This document shows positions 11,004-23,560 of a stretch of 64,000 nucleotides of DNA, piece after piece. The stretch is from contig NC_023750.2 in assembly GCF_000499845.2 (NCBI RefSeq), forward strand, positions 33,682,823 through 33,746,822. The letters run 5' to 3'. Position 1 is the stretch's first letter; every line of letters starts with the position of its first letter. The stretch is from Phaseolus vulgaris. Its lineage: Eukaryota > Streptophyta > Magnoliopsida > Fabales > Fabaceae. The notes below the pieces were generated by a model. That model was not told where the DNA came from. It saw only the letters and a program-made list of their open reading frames with translations, and made no database searches. Position numbers and translations under genes: made by a program.

Positions 11004-12084
11004 GGGTGGGGGCCGGAGGAGAGGAAAATTGCTTGGGCTTCGTGGAAGAAAGTCTGTTAGTCTCGAGAGCCCGACGGTCTTGGTATTATTGATTTGAAAG
11101 CTTTCAATATTGCACTTTTAGGGAAATGGATTTGGCGTCTGGGGACAGACAAAGGCAACTTGTGGAAGGATGTTATTGAGTCTTGATACGGAGGGTGGAT
11201 AAGTCTGAGAGAACAAAGGAGTCCTACTAAGGTATCCCTTTGATGGAAAGATTTGAAGGAGGTTTGGGCTTTGGAGAGTTAGGAAAGGAGGGTTGAAGAT
11301 CGTTTCAAGTGGAAGATTGGTAATGGGAAGTCAATCAGTTTTTAGAAGACAATTGGGCGGGGCGTGGCAACTTGAAGAGTGTTTTTCCAAGATTGTGTTC
11401 TTTGAGCATTCTGCCTAAGTCTAACTTGGTTGAGTTTGGGAATTGGGTTGATGGAGTCTAGAAGTGGAATTTAGTTTGGAGAAGGAACCTGTTTGAGTGG
11501 GAAAAGACTTTGGAGAGGCAACTTCTTCAGGAGCTCCAAGGTCTGAGGTTGGAATTGGATCTGGATGATGGTTGGGTCTGGAAGAACAATGAGTTTTCTT
11601 TGTACATGGATAATTGTGCTTATGTTTTCTTAAGGGGCGAGCCTAAAGGGGGGATCAATACCGAGTTTGTTAAGTTTCGGAAGACTACGGCTTTGCCTTC
11701 GGCCTAAGTCACGTTTATAGGGTATTGGTAAATAAGTTAGCCACCAAGGGAAATTTGGTAAGGATAGGGGTAGAGCTCGAGAATGTTTTATGTATTATGT
11801 GTGGGGTGGAAGAGGACTCATGCCACCATTTGTTTTTCGAGTGCAGAATAGCTTGGCTTGTCTAGAGTCAGTGTTACACTTGGTTAGGTTTGATGTCCGT
11901 AGACCATTTTGATTCTTTCTTTCATTTCTTACAATTTAGGATGTGTAATGCATCTGAATCTGTTAATGCGATTTGGGGAACTATCTGGACCGCTGCAGTA
12001 AGTGAGATTTGGAGGCTGAGGAATAAGGTAATTTTTAAAGGAGGAGTGGTGGATGTTTCAAAAGTGTTTGCACTTATTCAATAA
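11004..12084 (+). pseudogene. LINE C-terminal region with zf-RVT motif, broken
   Basis: After the RT thumb the conserved tract reads KIAWASWKKVC, then GLGIIDLKAFNIALLGKW. Near 11790-11860 comes a zf-RVT-like motif, CIMCGVEEDSCHHLFFEC (Cys-x2-Cys ... His-His ... Cys). SVNAIWGTIWTAAVSEIWRL follows, ending in a stop at 12082-12084. This order is standard for plant L1-like ORF2. Several stops interrupt it. No RNase H is seen before the 3' UTR. Confidence 0.8.
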
Positions 12085-12347
12085 AGGCTTGGTCTTCGGT
12101 TGCCTCCAAGGTACCTTCAACGTGTTTTTCTTATTCTAACTGGTGTATTGATCCTTTAGTTTGCATGTATCAGATTTAGAGTTGTTCTTGAGTTTTGCCT
12201 TCCTTAGTTGGATGTTGACTGGTGTGCTCCCCACTGTTGTTAGGAGTTTTTGGTTTTTTGTTTGGTTTGTGTTATTGTTTTGTATAAGGGTTTAACCACC
12301 CTTGACGTGGTTCATATTTATTTATTATTTCTTATTAATAAAAAAAT

Positions 12348-14275
12348 ATAATAAATAATAATATTTGAAGGATTACATAAACTAACTTTCAAATTAATTA
12401 GATAATAAGTATATTTAATTCTCTTTCAGAAATTCATTAATAACAAATTCTCTCTCTTTTCTCTTATTTTAATATACAAAAGAGTAATAAGAAAATAAAC
12501 AGCCCACACAAAACAAAATATTTTAATATATATATATATATATATATATTACATAAATTTACATTATAATAATATTATAATTAAATATGTTCATAATATT
12601 AATATTATAATGGATATTATTTAAAATGATTAAATATAAAATATAATATAACATCACGAGTTTATTTATTAATTTTTATTGTATTTATTCATATTTTAAA
12701 TATTTTTTAATGATATAAAATTTAATATTTTGATAGTATACATGTTACTTCTTTAAAATAATAATTAATTTTTATAGATAAATATGTAATAAATAATAAA
12801 ATTTATATTTCTACCATTAATTTTAAATGCATAACTTTAATTTCTATTCAGCATGTATTCTAAATAGTATAATTATATCTAAATATTTATTTAAATTTTG
12901 ATTTTAATCAAAATATAGATTTATTTAGTATTTTTTATAGCTTCAAACTTATAATAGAAATATATTTAACTTTTTATTTATTCGAATTGAATAGGAATAT
13001 ATTTAATTTTTATTTATTTCAATTGAAAATATAAGGTATTGTTGTTTTGATTAATATTTTTAATGCTAAATAAATATAATACTTTTTATTCATAGTCTTT
13101 TCTTTTTTGTAAAAGCTTACTATACCTGTAAAAAATTAAGTAAAAAAGTTATATAAACATATGTTTTATTATTTTACATAATTATCTATAAAAATTACTA
13201 TTTGAAAGAATTTAATTTTAAATATTAAAATATAAATAAATATTAAAGACGTTAATAATTTAAATAAACTTATAATATTATTTTTTAAACAACAGATTAT
13301 CTGTCATAGCCCGTGAGATTAAATAAGTCTTCAACACGATCGATGAATCACTAAATTCAAATCATCTCTTGAAACGTGTCAGCATATGAATATTTTAACT
13401 TGTATAAAATTAGGAAAAGTTGTGTTAGATAGGAAAAATAAAATGTTGTTTCTGTGATGGTGATAATGTATAGATAAGTATACTCTGATTAAATATACTA
13501 AATAAATGACATCTGATAATTTCACTAAACAAATAAGGTGATACATAGGAATGTTGCTTCAAATAATCCTCATTTTGTTATTCAGCTATCACCTATACAA
13601 GAATAAACTAATGCAATTTTAAACATAAAATACATATATATCATATATATAAATATATCAATTTTATCATACTAACAACATATATTATAATATATTGTTC
13701 ATTAACAAAATGTAGGAATCTTTATCAATCATCCTTATTGTAGAGTATAAAATTGTACATTATCAACAAAATACATTCTTAATGCATAGCATAAAATTTG
13801 TTACTTACATCTTCTGAAACACTTATATTAAGCATTTTTCATTATAGACTAACATTTGACCCATAAAAAACACAACCAATAAAAAGTAGTCTTGATTTTT
13901 TAATGTCAAGATAATACACCTTCTACCAAGTTAGATGTGCAATTTTGTTCAATTTCTCTTCATTTGATGTTTTAATCTATCTGATCCATTATTAATGATG
14001 TAGACCCTTAGGATTTAAGATCATCCTAGTTTATCCCTCACCACACGTCACCACTTCCAAGTTTGAGTACTCATTACTTAAATTATCTTGTAATGTTTGA
14101 GTGATATGTTTGATGGAAACATTAAATTCATTGTTTCTTCATTGTTTGGGTGATCAACCATTGTTTGAGCACCCTACCATGGTTACATTATTTTCAAGAT
14201 TACAAAACTCATGCAACACACATGTTTAATTTAACATACAATCACATGTATACTATGTTAAATCAATCCCAAATT
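12348..14275. other. AT-rich intergenic sequence
   Basis: Very AT-rich sequence with an (AT)n tract at 12526-12549 and no recognisable gene or element border. Runs of short A/T words make alignment by eye unreliable. Confidence 0.5.
12526..12549. repeat. (TA)n microsatellite
   Basis: About twelve TA units without interruption. Confidence 0.85.
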
Positions 14276-14660
14276 ACAACTATAAGAAAAATCATTAAAT
14301 AGAAACCAATTTTAGAGACAACAAATAATTAGTTACTATATTGGATAAATTAAATATTATTTTAGAGACTAAAAAAATTATTAATACCTTAAGCAGTTTA
14401 TATTATTAATAAAATTTTAGAAACTAATTTCTAAATTGATATCTAATTAGTTACCAAGGTTTTAACTATCAATTAATTTAGATTCTAAAGTTGGTAGTTA
14501 ATTAGAATCAATTTAGATTATAAATTTTATTAATAATAGATACAATTTTAGATATCCATAATTTTTTAATCTCTATAAAATATCTAATTTAATTAATATA
14601 GTAAGTAATTATGTTTTATCTCGAAATGATTTTTTCTATTGAATGATTTTCCCGTAGTAT
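14276..14660. mobile_element. CACTA-type MITE, near complete
   Basis: The left end ACTATAAGAAAAATCATT is the approximate inverse of the right end AATGATTTTCCCGTAGTA. Inside, blocks such as ATTATTTTAGAGACTAAAAA, CTAATTTCTAAATTGATATC and TTGGTAGTTAATTAGAATC are arranged as a long imperfect palindrome centred near 14470. The same blocks recur at 5390, 43950 and 59090. There is no coding capacity. The 3-bp target duplication expected for this class could not be fixed because the tips have decayed. Confidence 0.7.
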
Positions 14661-16759
14661 ACTAGTTTAATTTCAATAATCAACATGTTTTTCAATATTT
14701 TATTCAATTAATATAAATATATTCCAATCATATAATTATACTCAATTCCAACATAGTCTTACATAATCAGTACTCAATCAGTGAAAATAGAAACATTAAC
14801 TTATCTAAGAGTACTCTTTGTATTAGTAAAAGTTTTGTTTAATACTTTAAGAAATCCAATATCGCTAGGTAAAGTACTAAGTATCGACATTCTCTCAATA
14901 ACATCTAGAAAGTTAAAATTTTAAATAAACACAAAGAATAATAATCTATACTTTATTTATAATTTTTTTTTATATTTTATCTATTTAAATTTTATTTTTA
15001 ATAAAACTCAAATTTTGCCTATTAGTCTAATCTAATTTTGTAAATCTTATATTTGATTCAATATTAATATTAAATTATTTCCTTCATTAACTTTTCACAG
15101 TAAAAATATTACAATTAATCTATATTAATATTTAAAATATTTTCTAAATTAATTTCTTCCATTCCAAACATTTTTTTAGGCCAAGTTGTTTGTACAAATA
15201 ACTGTCCTTATGAGCAATGTGAGGTTATTTTTAGTGATTGTGTTTACAAATTATACATAAATTTATATCTTTTTAATCAATTCATTGAGATTTCTACAGC
15301 GAACGAATTGAAGAATTTTCAACTTTAATATATTTATGTCCTAAGTTCTTACAAAAAATAATTATAATTAGCATGACTTGGATCCTTGTACATTATTTGT
15401 ATTAAACCTTATCTTTAAATATGAACAGATCGTTGTTTAAAATTTATTTAATTTTAAGAAATAACTACTATGAACTCACTTATTAATGCTTGTCAGGGAG
15501 ATTAGAATTTAATTCAAAGATACTGAATATATAACATTTATTTATAATATTCTTTAGTTATTTCTTTTATAATAAGTTTATTGAGATTTGACTATTAAAA
15601 AAATTTAAATAAAAGGATATAAAGTGAAATACGGCATCATGAATCAATATAAATCAAAAGAAGAAAATTCCATTAAATAGGTCCACATGTCTAGGTACAC
15701 ATATTTATTTACTCACGAAAAGTTATAAAAATAAACATGCATTTTATATAAATTAAAAATTAAACAATAGTATATTCAATTGTCTTCTTTTAACAATAGT
15801 ACTTTTAGAAGATTTTCTTTAATAGTGAAGTTTTTAGAAATTTTTTTCTTAACCTCTTACGTCTTTCAACTTATCATTTTTAATGTTTTTAGTTGTAAAT
15901 TTAACAATAATTTAAAAATATTGTATTTTAATGAATTTTTACATAAAAAAAATATTATGAATTTTAATGATAACATGATTTATAATTCATAAGCATTTAT
16001 TTATTATAAATTTTAATTATATAAATAAATATTTATTATGTAGAATTCATGGAGTAAAAATAGTATTTGTATTTAATTAATGCTATACTTGCATATTATT
16101 TAATGTTATAAATTTAAAATAAAATGAAACCATTTGTTACTACAAGAATATTCTTACAAATCAAAATCTAATTGCAAATTTCTTAACTATAAAATTAGCA
16201 TAATTATCTTTTCTTAACTATGTTTGATTGCTTCTATGAAGTTGTTTTTCAAGTCAAGGTGCTTATGTGATTAGTTTCTCAACAATTTTATGTTTTTTTA
16301 ACTAGACACATGGACCAAGGATTAACTTGCAATCACATGCTTAAAAGAAAAAAAATTATTTACTAATCGTATCATAGTTTTCTACAATTAATGATGTGAA
16401 AAACGACTTCCTTCTTAAAATTGGAATATAAAATAATACTTTACTATTTAACAAAGATATGGATAGTGAATAGTAAAGTTATCGTTTTCTTCCTCTCTCC
16501 CTTCTCCTTTAAAATCTTTTCACATGCTTCTTCACCCTATAAGAGATTTTGGTGATCTCTTCCTTATCTCTTGAGCTAACAGATAAGGTGGCTTTATCTT
16601 TTTTTTTTTAAAAAAATTAACTTTATTTTTTAGACTCTTTTTAGTAATGGGTCTTATATTATTATAATAAAATAACAAAATATTTAAATTATTTAATTTT
16701 AAATACATTTATTTTTAAATAAACTCAAATTTTGCTAGTAGTATAATTTAATTTTGTAA
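14661..16759. other. AT-rich intergenic sequence with a diverged direct repeat
   Basis: No gene is recognisable; a 70-codon ORF at 15780-15992 is pure AT-rich filler. A segment at about 14998-15063 (CTCAAATTTTGCCTATTAG ... TTTTGTAAATCTTATATTTG) recurs near 16718-16783 in direct orientation. Confidence 0.5.
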
Positions 16760-19230
16760 ATCTTATATTAGAATTCAATATTGTGAATGTTTATTGACGG
16801 AAAACAAGTTCACTTGCAATAGAACATATTATCTTGAGAATCTAGTAAAATCTTATGAATTCTAGAGTCATCTTCTTATATATTCTCCTTACACCAATGA
16901 ATGGTGTAATTTAAAAAAAAAAAATCATTTTCACCAAGAGAGAAATTTAATGGTATTCTTCTTTTGATGTGTATATGATTTCTACTTACTTAAAGATGTT
17001 TTTCAACTATCATAGTTTTGAAGATTGAACTCACTATCACTGATAACTGAAGTGAAGGGAAATACTCTAAGTTTTTGCTTAACCAACTTTCTTTCTGGGG
17101 ATGTCAAACTATGTTAACATACTTCTTAGCCGTTATTTGTTCGACCTTTGATTTTTTACGGATAAATGAGTAGCTACATACTTGACTATATCTTTTTATG
17201 TACCATGTCACCAAATAAACTTCTTGAAATCTTGATACCTTTGGGCCATACTTAAATGTAATTGATCTTGCTTTCATGACTCTTAGATAACACATATGCT
17301 TTAATTCATTATTCTCTTACACATTTATTTTGTTTAATCTTGAGATACCATTATTTTCCCTCAAAGAAATTTTTAGTCTTTATCCACAATTAATAGACTC
17401 ATAATATTCTTCAAATTCAAATTCATCAATTTCCTTACTCTCACTTTTTTTCTAGAAACTCATTAGTTATAACAAATATATTACAATTAATGTGATTTGA
17501 AGATACTACAACTTTTAAATTCAAACTGTTGAAACTTCCACTCAACTCCAACCATCTAATATGAAGTATTGATACTTATATCTCCTTGTGACTTTAAGCA
17601 TCTGCAACAACATTTCATTTTCTAGGATAGTCTTATAGCTAAAAAAATCATAATATTTCAAAACATTGTCCATCTTCTTGGAAAGAAATTATGGATCCTT
17701 CATTACTCAATCTACCAGAATCCAGATTCTATTATGTACTCTCATTGCCTGTGGAAAAGGAACCACATGTATAACAATACTACTTCATTTCTACTTAGCC
17801 ACGTCCAATTTTTATAACATTATTCGAGGTCTTTGATACCCCACTTCAGTCTCTAACAAGTCAGACAAATAAGAACATAGTCAACCACTTCCTCCTTTTT
17901 GTGAACCATTAAAATAATTTCTTCAAATATTGATATATATTAGTTATTCCTTATGCACATTAAATCATTCTTGTAATTATTATACTAGACTATATTCTCC
18001 AACTTCTTATTTTTCAAGTACAAAATCTTATCCTAAACCTCATAATTCTCATTTACTTCCATCATGCAATTTTAGTCATTTTAGTTCTTGACATTCCATT
18101 AATTTGAGTCCTTAACCCTTACATGTGAAACTTGAAAATGTCTCCTTTCTCATGGTTTTTTTAACCTGACCGAAAGATACACAAACTCAAAATCTTAATC
18201 TTATAACAAATTCATTAATCTCTTTTGTCTCGTGTGTAGTCCCTTATGACCAGACAAGTAGTTAAGGTTCTTACGATATTGAATATGTGAAACTAAGTAC
18301 CATTAAGTCAGTGCCTCCATATATTCAAGGAAACACCACTAGCATTATCTCTATGCCACGAGTAGAGTAATTATTCTCATAAAATTTTAGTTCCTTCCAA
18401 ACACAATTTATCGCTATCAATCTTACATCCACACACGACATAACCTATGATGTGATACCTTATACTCAAAAAAAATTTCTATGCAAATAATTGTTAATAC
18501 TAGAAACTAATCAATTTTCACCATAACTTTAGAAAATTTTGCTCTTATATATACATTCAAGCAAAAAGCTCACTCTTTGCAACTCAGTTGTGTTGACAAC
18601 ATTACTATCTTAGAAAACTCTCATACCAACCTCCTGTAACATTCAATTAAATCCACATAACTTTTGGTCTCTATGCCAGCCTTGGGACATTCCACTAAAA
18701 CATTGTATTTCCTTTGGTTGGGATCCACTAGATTTTTTTTGAGTTGTAATGACATACACTAAAATTTGCATATTCGCCAATAAAAAATCTCACTTATTCC
18801 ATTTTTCTTCAATAATATTGTCATTACTCCTAGGTGTTCTTCATGCACCCCAAAAGTACAGGATAGATAGACATGTCATTTATATATAAACTACGATAAA
18901 CTTTTCTAAGAAGATATGAAAGGTCATATCATGAATATGTATAGGAAGTTCATCACTTTAAACGACATTATTATTCACTCTTACTGATCATATTTGGTTC
19001 TATAAGTTTCCTTATACACATCTTCACTTTTTACTTAAAGTTTTGGATACCTGAATCTCATGTCTACTTGGAAAACATTGATGTTTCATGCAACTTGATC
19101 CATCATACTATCATCCCTCAACAATATTCTATATCTTTCGATAATATACACATAATCTAGATTCCTCGTCCTTCATCTTTACCAACAATATTGATATTCC
19201 TCATGGTAACATACATGACCCAATAACCTA
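16760..19230 (-). pseudogene. Decayed RT-RNase H-integrase of the old chromovirus copy
   Basis: Nucleotide blocks match the young pol in order. The catalytic FIDD region lies near 18860-18900. The RT end with ATGTTACAGGAGGTTGG near 18640 parallels the young ATATTACAGGAGATTTA. The NVVADA motif is at 17595-17615, then TCTTCAAATCACATTAATTG near 17490, the integrase zinc region with GTCATGAAAGCAAGATC near 17280, and the integrase C-terminal block ACACCATTCATTGGTGTAAG near 16895. Stops and indels occur throughout. Similarity is clear only because an intact relative lies 9 kb away. Confidence 0.8.
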
Positions 19231-19378
19231 TTTTAGGAATGGCAAAACGGGTCAGCCTAGTCCATTTTGGCTCGACCCGCCACTGGCCCACCAAAAGTGG
19301 AGAGGGTCGGGTTGGCCTGCCAAGGTTATATGGGCTAAAATTAGTAACCCGCTAGCCCGCCACTTTTCAATTTATTAC
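19231..19378. repeat. GC-rich 'GGATGGCAAAACGGG' dispersed repeat at the gag deletion
   Basis: A GC-rich island (AGGAATGGCAAAACGGGTC, GCTCGACCCGCCACTGGCCC, GGTCGGGTTGGCCTGCC) lies exactly between the leader and RT of the old minus-strand chromovirus. It resembles the blocks at 46020-46600 and 63776-64000. It looks like a truncated transposon tip; the class is unknown (possibly hAT-like, judged from the GGGGTGGCAA start). Confidence 0.5.
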
Positions 19379-19726
19379 TCTAAATTGAATATACATCTAA
19401 CATCAAATTATACATAAAATATGAATAATCATTCAAAACATATATTTTAAATGTTCTTTAAACATATAGAATTAAGATAGAAAATCATCTCAATTTAGTC
19501 ATGAGTGTACATCATCACCACTTTATCAAGATTGTTTTCATTCTTAATACTTTCATTTTCATTCATAACATTATTTAACTCGAGCATAACAAGATTTTAA
19601 AAATCCATTTTCAAACATCCAACTGAAAATATTTTGTCTATGTCTCTAAATTAAACTTTAACAAAAATATACACGCAAAAGAAATATAATAAACCCACCA
19701 TCCTCAGGTCATCCTAAGGATGAACC

Positions 19727-19738
19727 ACTCTAATATCA
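19727..19738 (-). promoter_or_regulatory. Decayed primer binding site of the old chromovirus copy
   Basis: On the minus strand TGATATTAGAGT follows the LTR end GGTGTTACA at the same spacing as TGGTATCAGAGC in the young element. It differs by three substitutions from that initiator-Met-tRNA-type PBS. Confidence 0.75.
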
Positions 19739-19742
19739 TAAA

Positions 19743-21390
19743 TGTAACACCCTAAAATATATAAATTTTTACAAAAGGAATAAAATAAAACAATGCTTTT
19801 CACTCTTTTCCCAAAGTTCCTCCTGCACCTGCACACACAAACGCGCGCACACACACACACATGCTCGTGAGTCATAGCAGTTCATACACAAACAACACAT
19901 GCAAGGGTAAGCTATCAAAAGTAAAATTCTAACATATGAAAATAGAAGTAAAAAAAAAATTAATTAGATTAATCATTCATATATATAATTTTATTTTTAT
20001 TTTTCCATTAATCATAGTCATATAATACTCAATACCAATCACCACAATCCAACTACATTCCATTACCATCATCAACACTCATATGGATCAAATTATCAAA
20101 CACATTCATTTTCATTTCATTCATACTGACTACTCATAGATTCATTTGTCTCATAGTACCTTGATTTACTTTCAGTCCCCAGTACTTTTGATTTCATTTC
20201 AATCATAGTGATTGCATATGGATTTATCGTCTTCTAGAAGACTCATTAAGTATTCCTTACCAAAGCCTAACATCTAATTTACACCTCTAGGACCAGGGTA
20301 GGTCCAAACATCCAATATCGTGTGTCTCTATAGGTCGATGTGTGTATGAAATATTTCTTCAACTTCTCACCACCTGATACTTTAGTATATGTGACTTAGA
20401 TCATCAAATAAGATAGATGATCTCTATTAAAACATAGAGTTTTCATACTTAATGTAAATTACATAACATCTCATACATTATAAAAAAATGTATGGCATCT
20501 TGTTCATACAAGCTTTGATAGTACAATATCACTAATTTATATTACATACCATTCAATGACATAACAATTAAAAATTCACAAATCAATTCAATATACAAAC
20601 AAATGTCTATTTTGCATAAAAAAAATCATGCATAATTCAAATGATTGAAAAAACATTAATTAAAGAAAAGAATGAATGAAAAAAAGTCTTTTTTAGGCTA
20701 GCTTGAGCGAGAATGGACCCCCTCGAGAAAAACATTTCTCACTTGAGCGAAAATAAGGTTGAAACGACTGATTTTTCAATGTGATTTTCGCTTGAGCGAG
20801 AATAGGCTCGTGAGAGAACAAAGTTGAAGAGCAAGTCAAGTGCAATGATATTTTCGCTTGAGCTAGAATCATCTCGTTTGAGCAAAAATATCAGTAAATT
20901 AGCCTCAACAATCAGACTCAATTACATCTTCAAGGATCTTTTCACAGATATTTTAATACTAATACTTCTAAATTATTAATGTAAACTATTATTTGCTTAA
21001 GCATCTTTGTTCAATCAATTACATACACTCAAAATCATTCAAATTCAATTTAACTAACTATATACTTAACATGCATAATATAATTTCCAAATTAAATTAT
21101 TATCTAAATCAACTATCCTAAGGTTATATTCAACACACATATAGCTTCCGTTACTTGAACTTTGTTATTATAGTAGAAATTTTAGCTCAAACAAGGAAAC
21201 CACTTTAGAATCTAAAGACTTAAAACATGTTATCGAAAGATCACCAAATTCCAATATATGGTAAAAAAAAGTTGAGATGAAGACTTTTATCAATTGTCCT
21301 CATCAATATTGATGGCTAAATGATAAGAAAATGAAATAAGAAGAAACCTTTAGAGTAAATATGAACTTACTCTAAACATACCATAAAATC
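19743..21390 (-). repeat. 5' LTR of the old minus-strand chromovirus copy
   Basis: On the minus strand the block ends GGGTGTTACA and includes AGTAAGTTCATATTTACTCT near 21370, matching the young LTR. A block at 20695-20890 contains repeated GCTTGAGCGAGAAT-type words, comparable with the CTCAAGCG block in the old LTR at 5660-6990 and absent from the young LTRs. The 5' few hundred bases are missing. A CA/CG microsatellite lies at 19829-19862. Confidence 0.75.
19829..19862. repeat. (CA)n/(CG)n microsatellite
   Basis: Mixed CACACA and GCGCGC dinucleotide run inside the old LTR. Confidence 0.75.
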
Positions 21391-21839
21391 AATATATACC
21401 TTAAAACAATATATAAAAAATAGAACAAACAAACATGGGGGACTAGATCAAATCCATGCAAAGACATACAAAGACCTCCCAAGAGCAGCCTAAGCAAAAT
21501 GATACAATGAGAATTTATACCTATTATGGAAAAAATCTAAGTAAAGACTAGAAAGTAAACAACCATACCAAACAAACTCAAGTCAATGAAGCAACCTTAA
21601 AAAGGAAAACGTATCAGCACAATGATTATTGTTCTCGCCAAAACTCGAGGTCGCATGCTTGGAGGTGCTCTCTGAGGTGATCCTTTGTAATCGCAGCCTT
21701 TGGTTGCTTGGAGATCACTGTGAGATGTCGGGAGCTTCACCTGTTAACATACTCTGACGATGAAGTCAGTGAGAGCATAAAAAAATTGTATCATATGTCT
21801 AGTATAGAATAGAACTTACTTTTTGTTGGGGACTCGTAC
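21391..21839. other. Unassigned stretch between LTR and LINE remnants
   Basis: A moderately GC-rich patch (about 21620-21780) could read weakly as protein on the minus strand (KAAITKDHLREHLQACDLEF), but I recognise no family. It may be LINE 3' sequence or unrelated debris. Confidence 0.3.
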
Positions 21840-23560
21840 ACCTTTTGTAGGGGGTTGTCAATCCCCCTTTCTTTGAAAAATCGTAATAAACCTCTTAATT
21901 GTTTTTTGAATCCTTGGCTTTTCAAGGGTAGTTGGGCATAAATATCTCATTTCCTACTTTTGGTCAAACATGTGATCAAATGAACAAATAATTAAACAGA
22001 CACAAATACAACAAATAACATATACTTTAATCAGAATTTTAATGATCAGACCTGACCTATATGGGTTTAATTATCCAAGCATAATTATCAGGCGTTAACC
22101 CGATCTTAACCGGACTGTACAATTACCCTCTCTGAACATATGTCAAAGTTTAAACTCAATCTCCTTGCAGAAAGACAAACATTTATTCCATCTACTACGT
22201 CTAGACCAAGGAATAAGATGTGAGGAAGAGAAACCAACACATACCAGGGTATAATCACTTTCTAGTCACAAACGCCTATAACCAACTTCTTGTGCCTTCT
22301 CAATAGCAATGATAACTCCCATAAGCTCAACAAAGAGGAACAATTGAACCTAAGAAATGAAGAAAAATCTTCAATAAACTCCCCCACGACACAAGCACAA
22401 GCCATAATAATCTCTAGCAGCACCTTCAATGTTAACTTTAATTTAACCAACCAAGGGAAAACTCCAAATAACATAGAGGGGCTATAACACTTTTCTAGAC
22501 CTCGTTTTAATTCCAAAGAATTTCAAAATCGAAAAGTTAGATACATCATTACTCATGGATTTATTATAAGAACTTCTTGACAATCTGATGTAGGTCTTTA
22601 TAAAATCAATGGTTGTAATCATACTAATTTTTTTTTTCTTGAAATCTAACATGATTTATTATCCTCCAAATCATCCAGACCAAAAAAGTAACAACAACAA
22701 GCCTAATATGCTTAATCAAGGGACTCCTTGGGAACTTTAGGGAAAAGATAAAATCAACAGAGGAAGAAATAGTCACCCTAGGGAAAACATACTAGAGTCA
22801 AGAACAAATTTGTAGAGCAACAAGACATTTGAAAAAATGAATGAGAAATAGACTACTCATGATTATTACATAAAGTAAACATCGAACAAAGATAAACCCC
22901 ACTATGTTGCACCTCATTATCCATAAGCAACCTATTCTGTAAAAATTTCCAAAGAATAACAATCTTAGTCAACGATATAGTAGAGGACAATTTAAAAGTA
23001 TCCTAGACAAGAGAGACCTCAGAAAAGGAGAAAAAACACTGTGGAAATTTATGATTTAAAAACCCACAATCCTCAAGCATCCAATTAGGAACATCCTTTT
23101 CACCATAAATAACAACATTTTTCTCATTCTGAATATTAGGCATAATGGACAAAGGAAAAGGTATAACCCAAGAAGAACCAACCCAAGCTTGTTAAACCTT
23201 GTAAGATAGCTTAATTCTTTCATTATAGAGAACACCCACAATAATAGAAAATATCTAAAAGAGCACCACATGTCATTCCAGAAATTAATATTGGCACCAG
23301 ATTCCACAGTTCAGGAAGTATGCTTAAGAGTCACATCATATAAATATATGATACTCCACCAAATAGAAGAAGAGGGATATAAGATCTTTTTTTTATCTTA
23401 AGAACCTAGTCTTCATAAGGAGAGTCCAAGATTTGTAACTATACGCAAAGTTCCTTGCAGGCTTCAAAAGATAAGCTTTATTCTCAACTTGGAAATTAAT
23501 GACTTACAACCAATCTTCAGATTTGGAAGAAGAAGCTTACTCTAGTTAATTATGACAATA
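21840..23560 (-). mobile_element. Degenerate LINE fragment with RNase H (minus strand)
   Basis: The minus strand shows, from right to left, the post-RT motif SGANINFWNDMWC (about 23270-23300) followed by an RNase H domain at about 22460-22110. In shifting frames the latter reads EGAARDYYGLCLCRGGVY, LFVELMGVIIAIEKAQEVGY, then ESDYTLVCVGFSSSH and HMFREGN. These are the characteristic steps of plant LINE-type RNase H, including the second catalytic ESD motif. It belongs to a LINE lineage different from the one at 7834-12347, which lacks RNase H. Borders are approximate; frameshifts and stops are frequent. Confidence 0.7.
22110..22500 (-). pseudogene. LINE RNase H domain remnant
   Basis: The domain is assembled across frames on the minus strand. 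GAAR carries the region after the first catalytic Asp (the D itself reads E in VEGAAR). The AELMGVIIA-like helix reads VELMGVIIAIEKAQEVGY, and ESDYTLV holds the second catalytic site. HMFREGN at the end corresponds to the conserved HI.REGN with the final His. This enzyme would remove RNA during cDNA synthesis. At least three frame changes make it non-functional. Confidence 0.7.

Larger units (their letters stand above)
7834..12347 (+). mobile_element. Degenerate LINE (non-LTR retrotransposon)
   Basis: In order the element shows a GC-richer 5' region, a possible ORF1/linker (8116-8361), an endonuclease (8504-9230), reverse transcriptase (9725-11000), the post-RT thumb and zf-RVT region (11000-12080), a T/G-rich 3' UTR and a terminal short A-run after TTATTAATA. 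All domains are in one orientation but spread over all three frames with many stops, so it cannot be autonomous. Unlike the minus-strand LINEs at 22 and 41 kb, no RNase H domain follows zf-RVT. The 3' end is shared with the tail at 3765-4242. The 5' border is uncertain. Confidence 0.85.
16760..21390 (-). mobile_element. Old minus-strand copy of the chromovirus family, gag deleted
   Basis: Read on the minus strand this is a collinear, decayed copy of the young element at 26426-34232: LTR (21390 to 19743), PBS (19738-19727), leader (about 19740-19430), RT (about 19230-18585), RNase H (to about 17585) and integrase (to about 16760). The gag/protease segment is missing. No left-hand 3' LTR was found, so the copy is truncated at both ends. 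Recognisable RNase H words include DYPRK followed by NVVADA, with stop codons in between. Confidence 0.8.
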
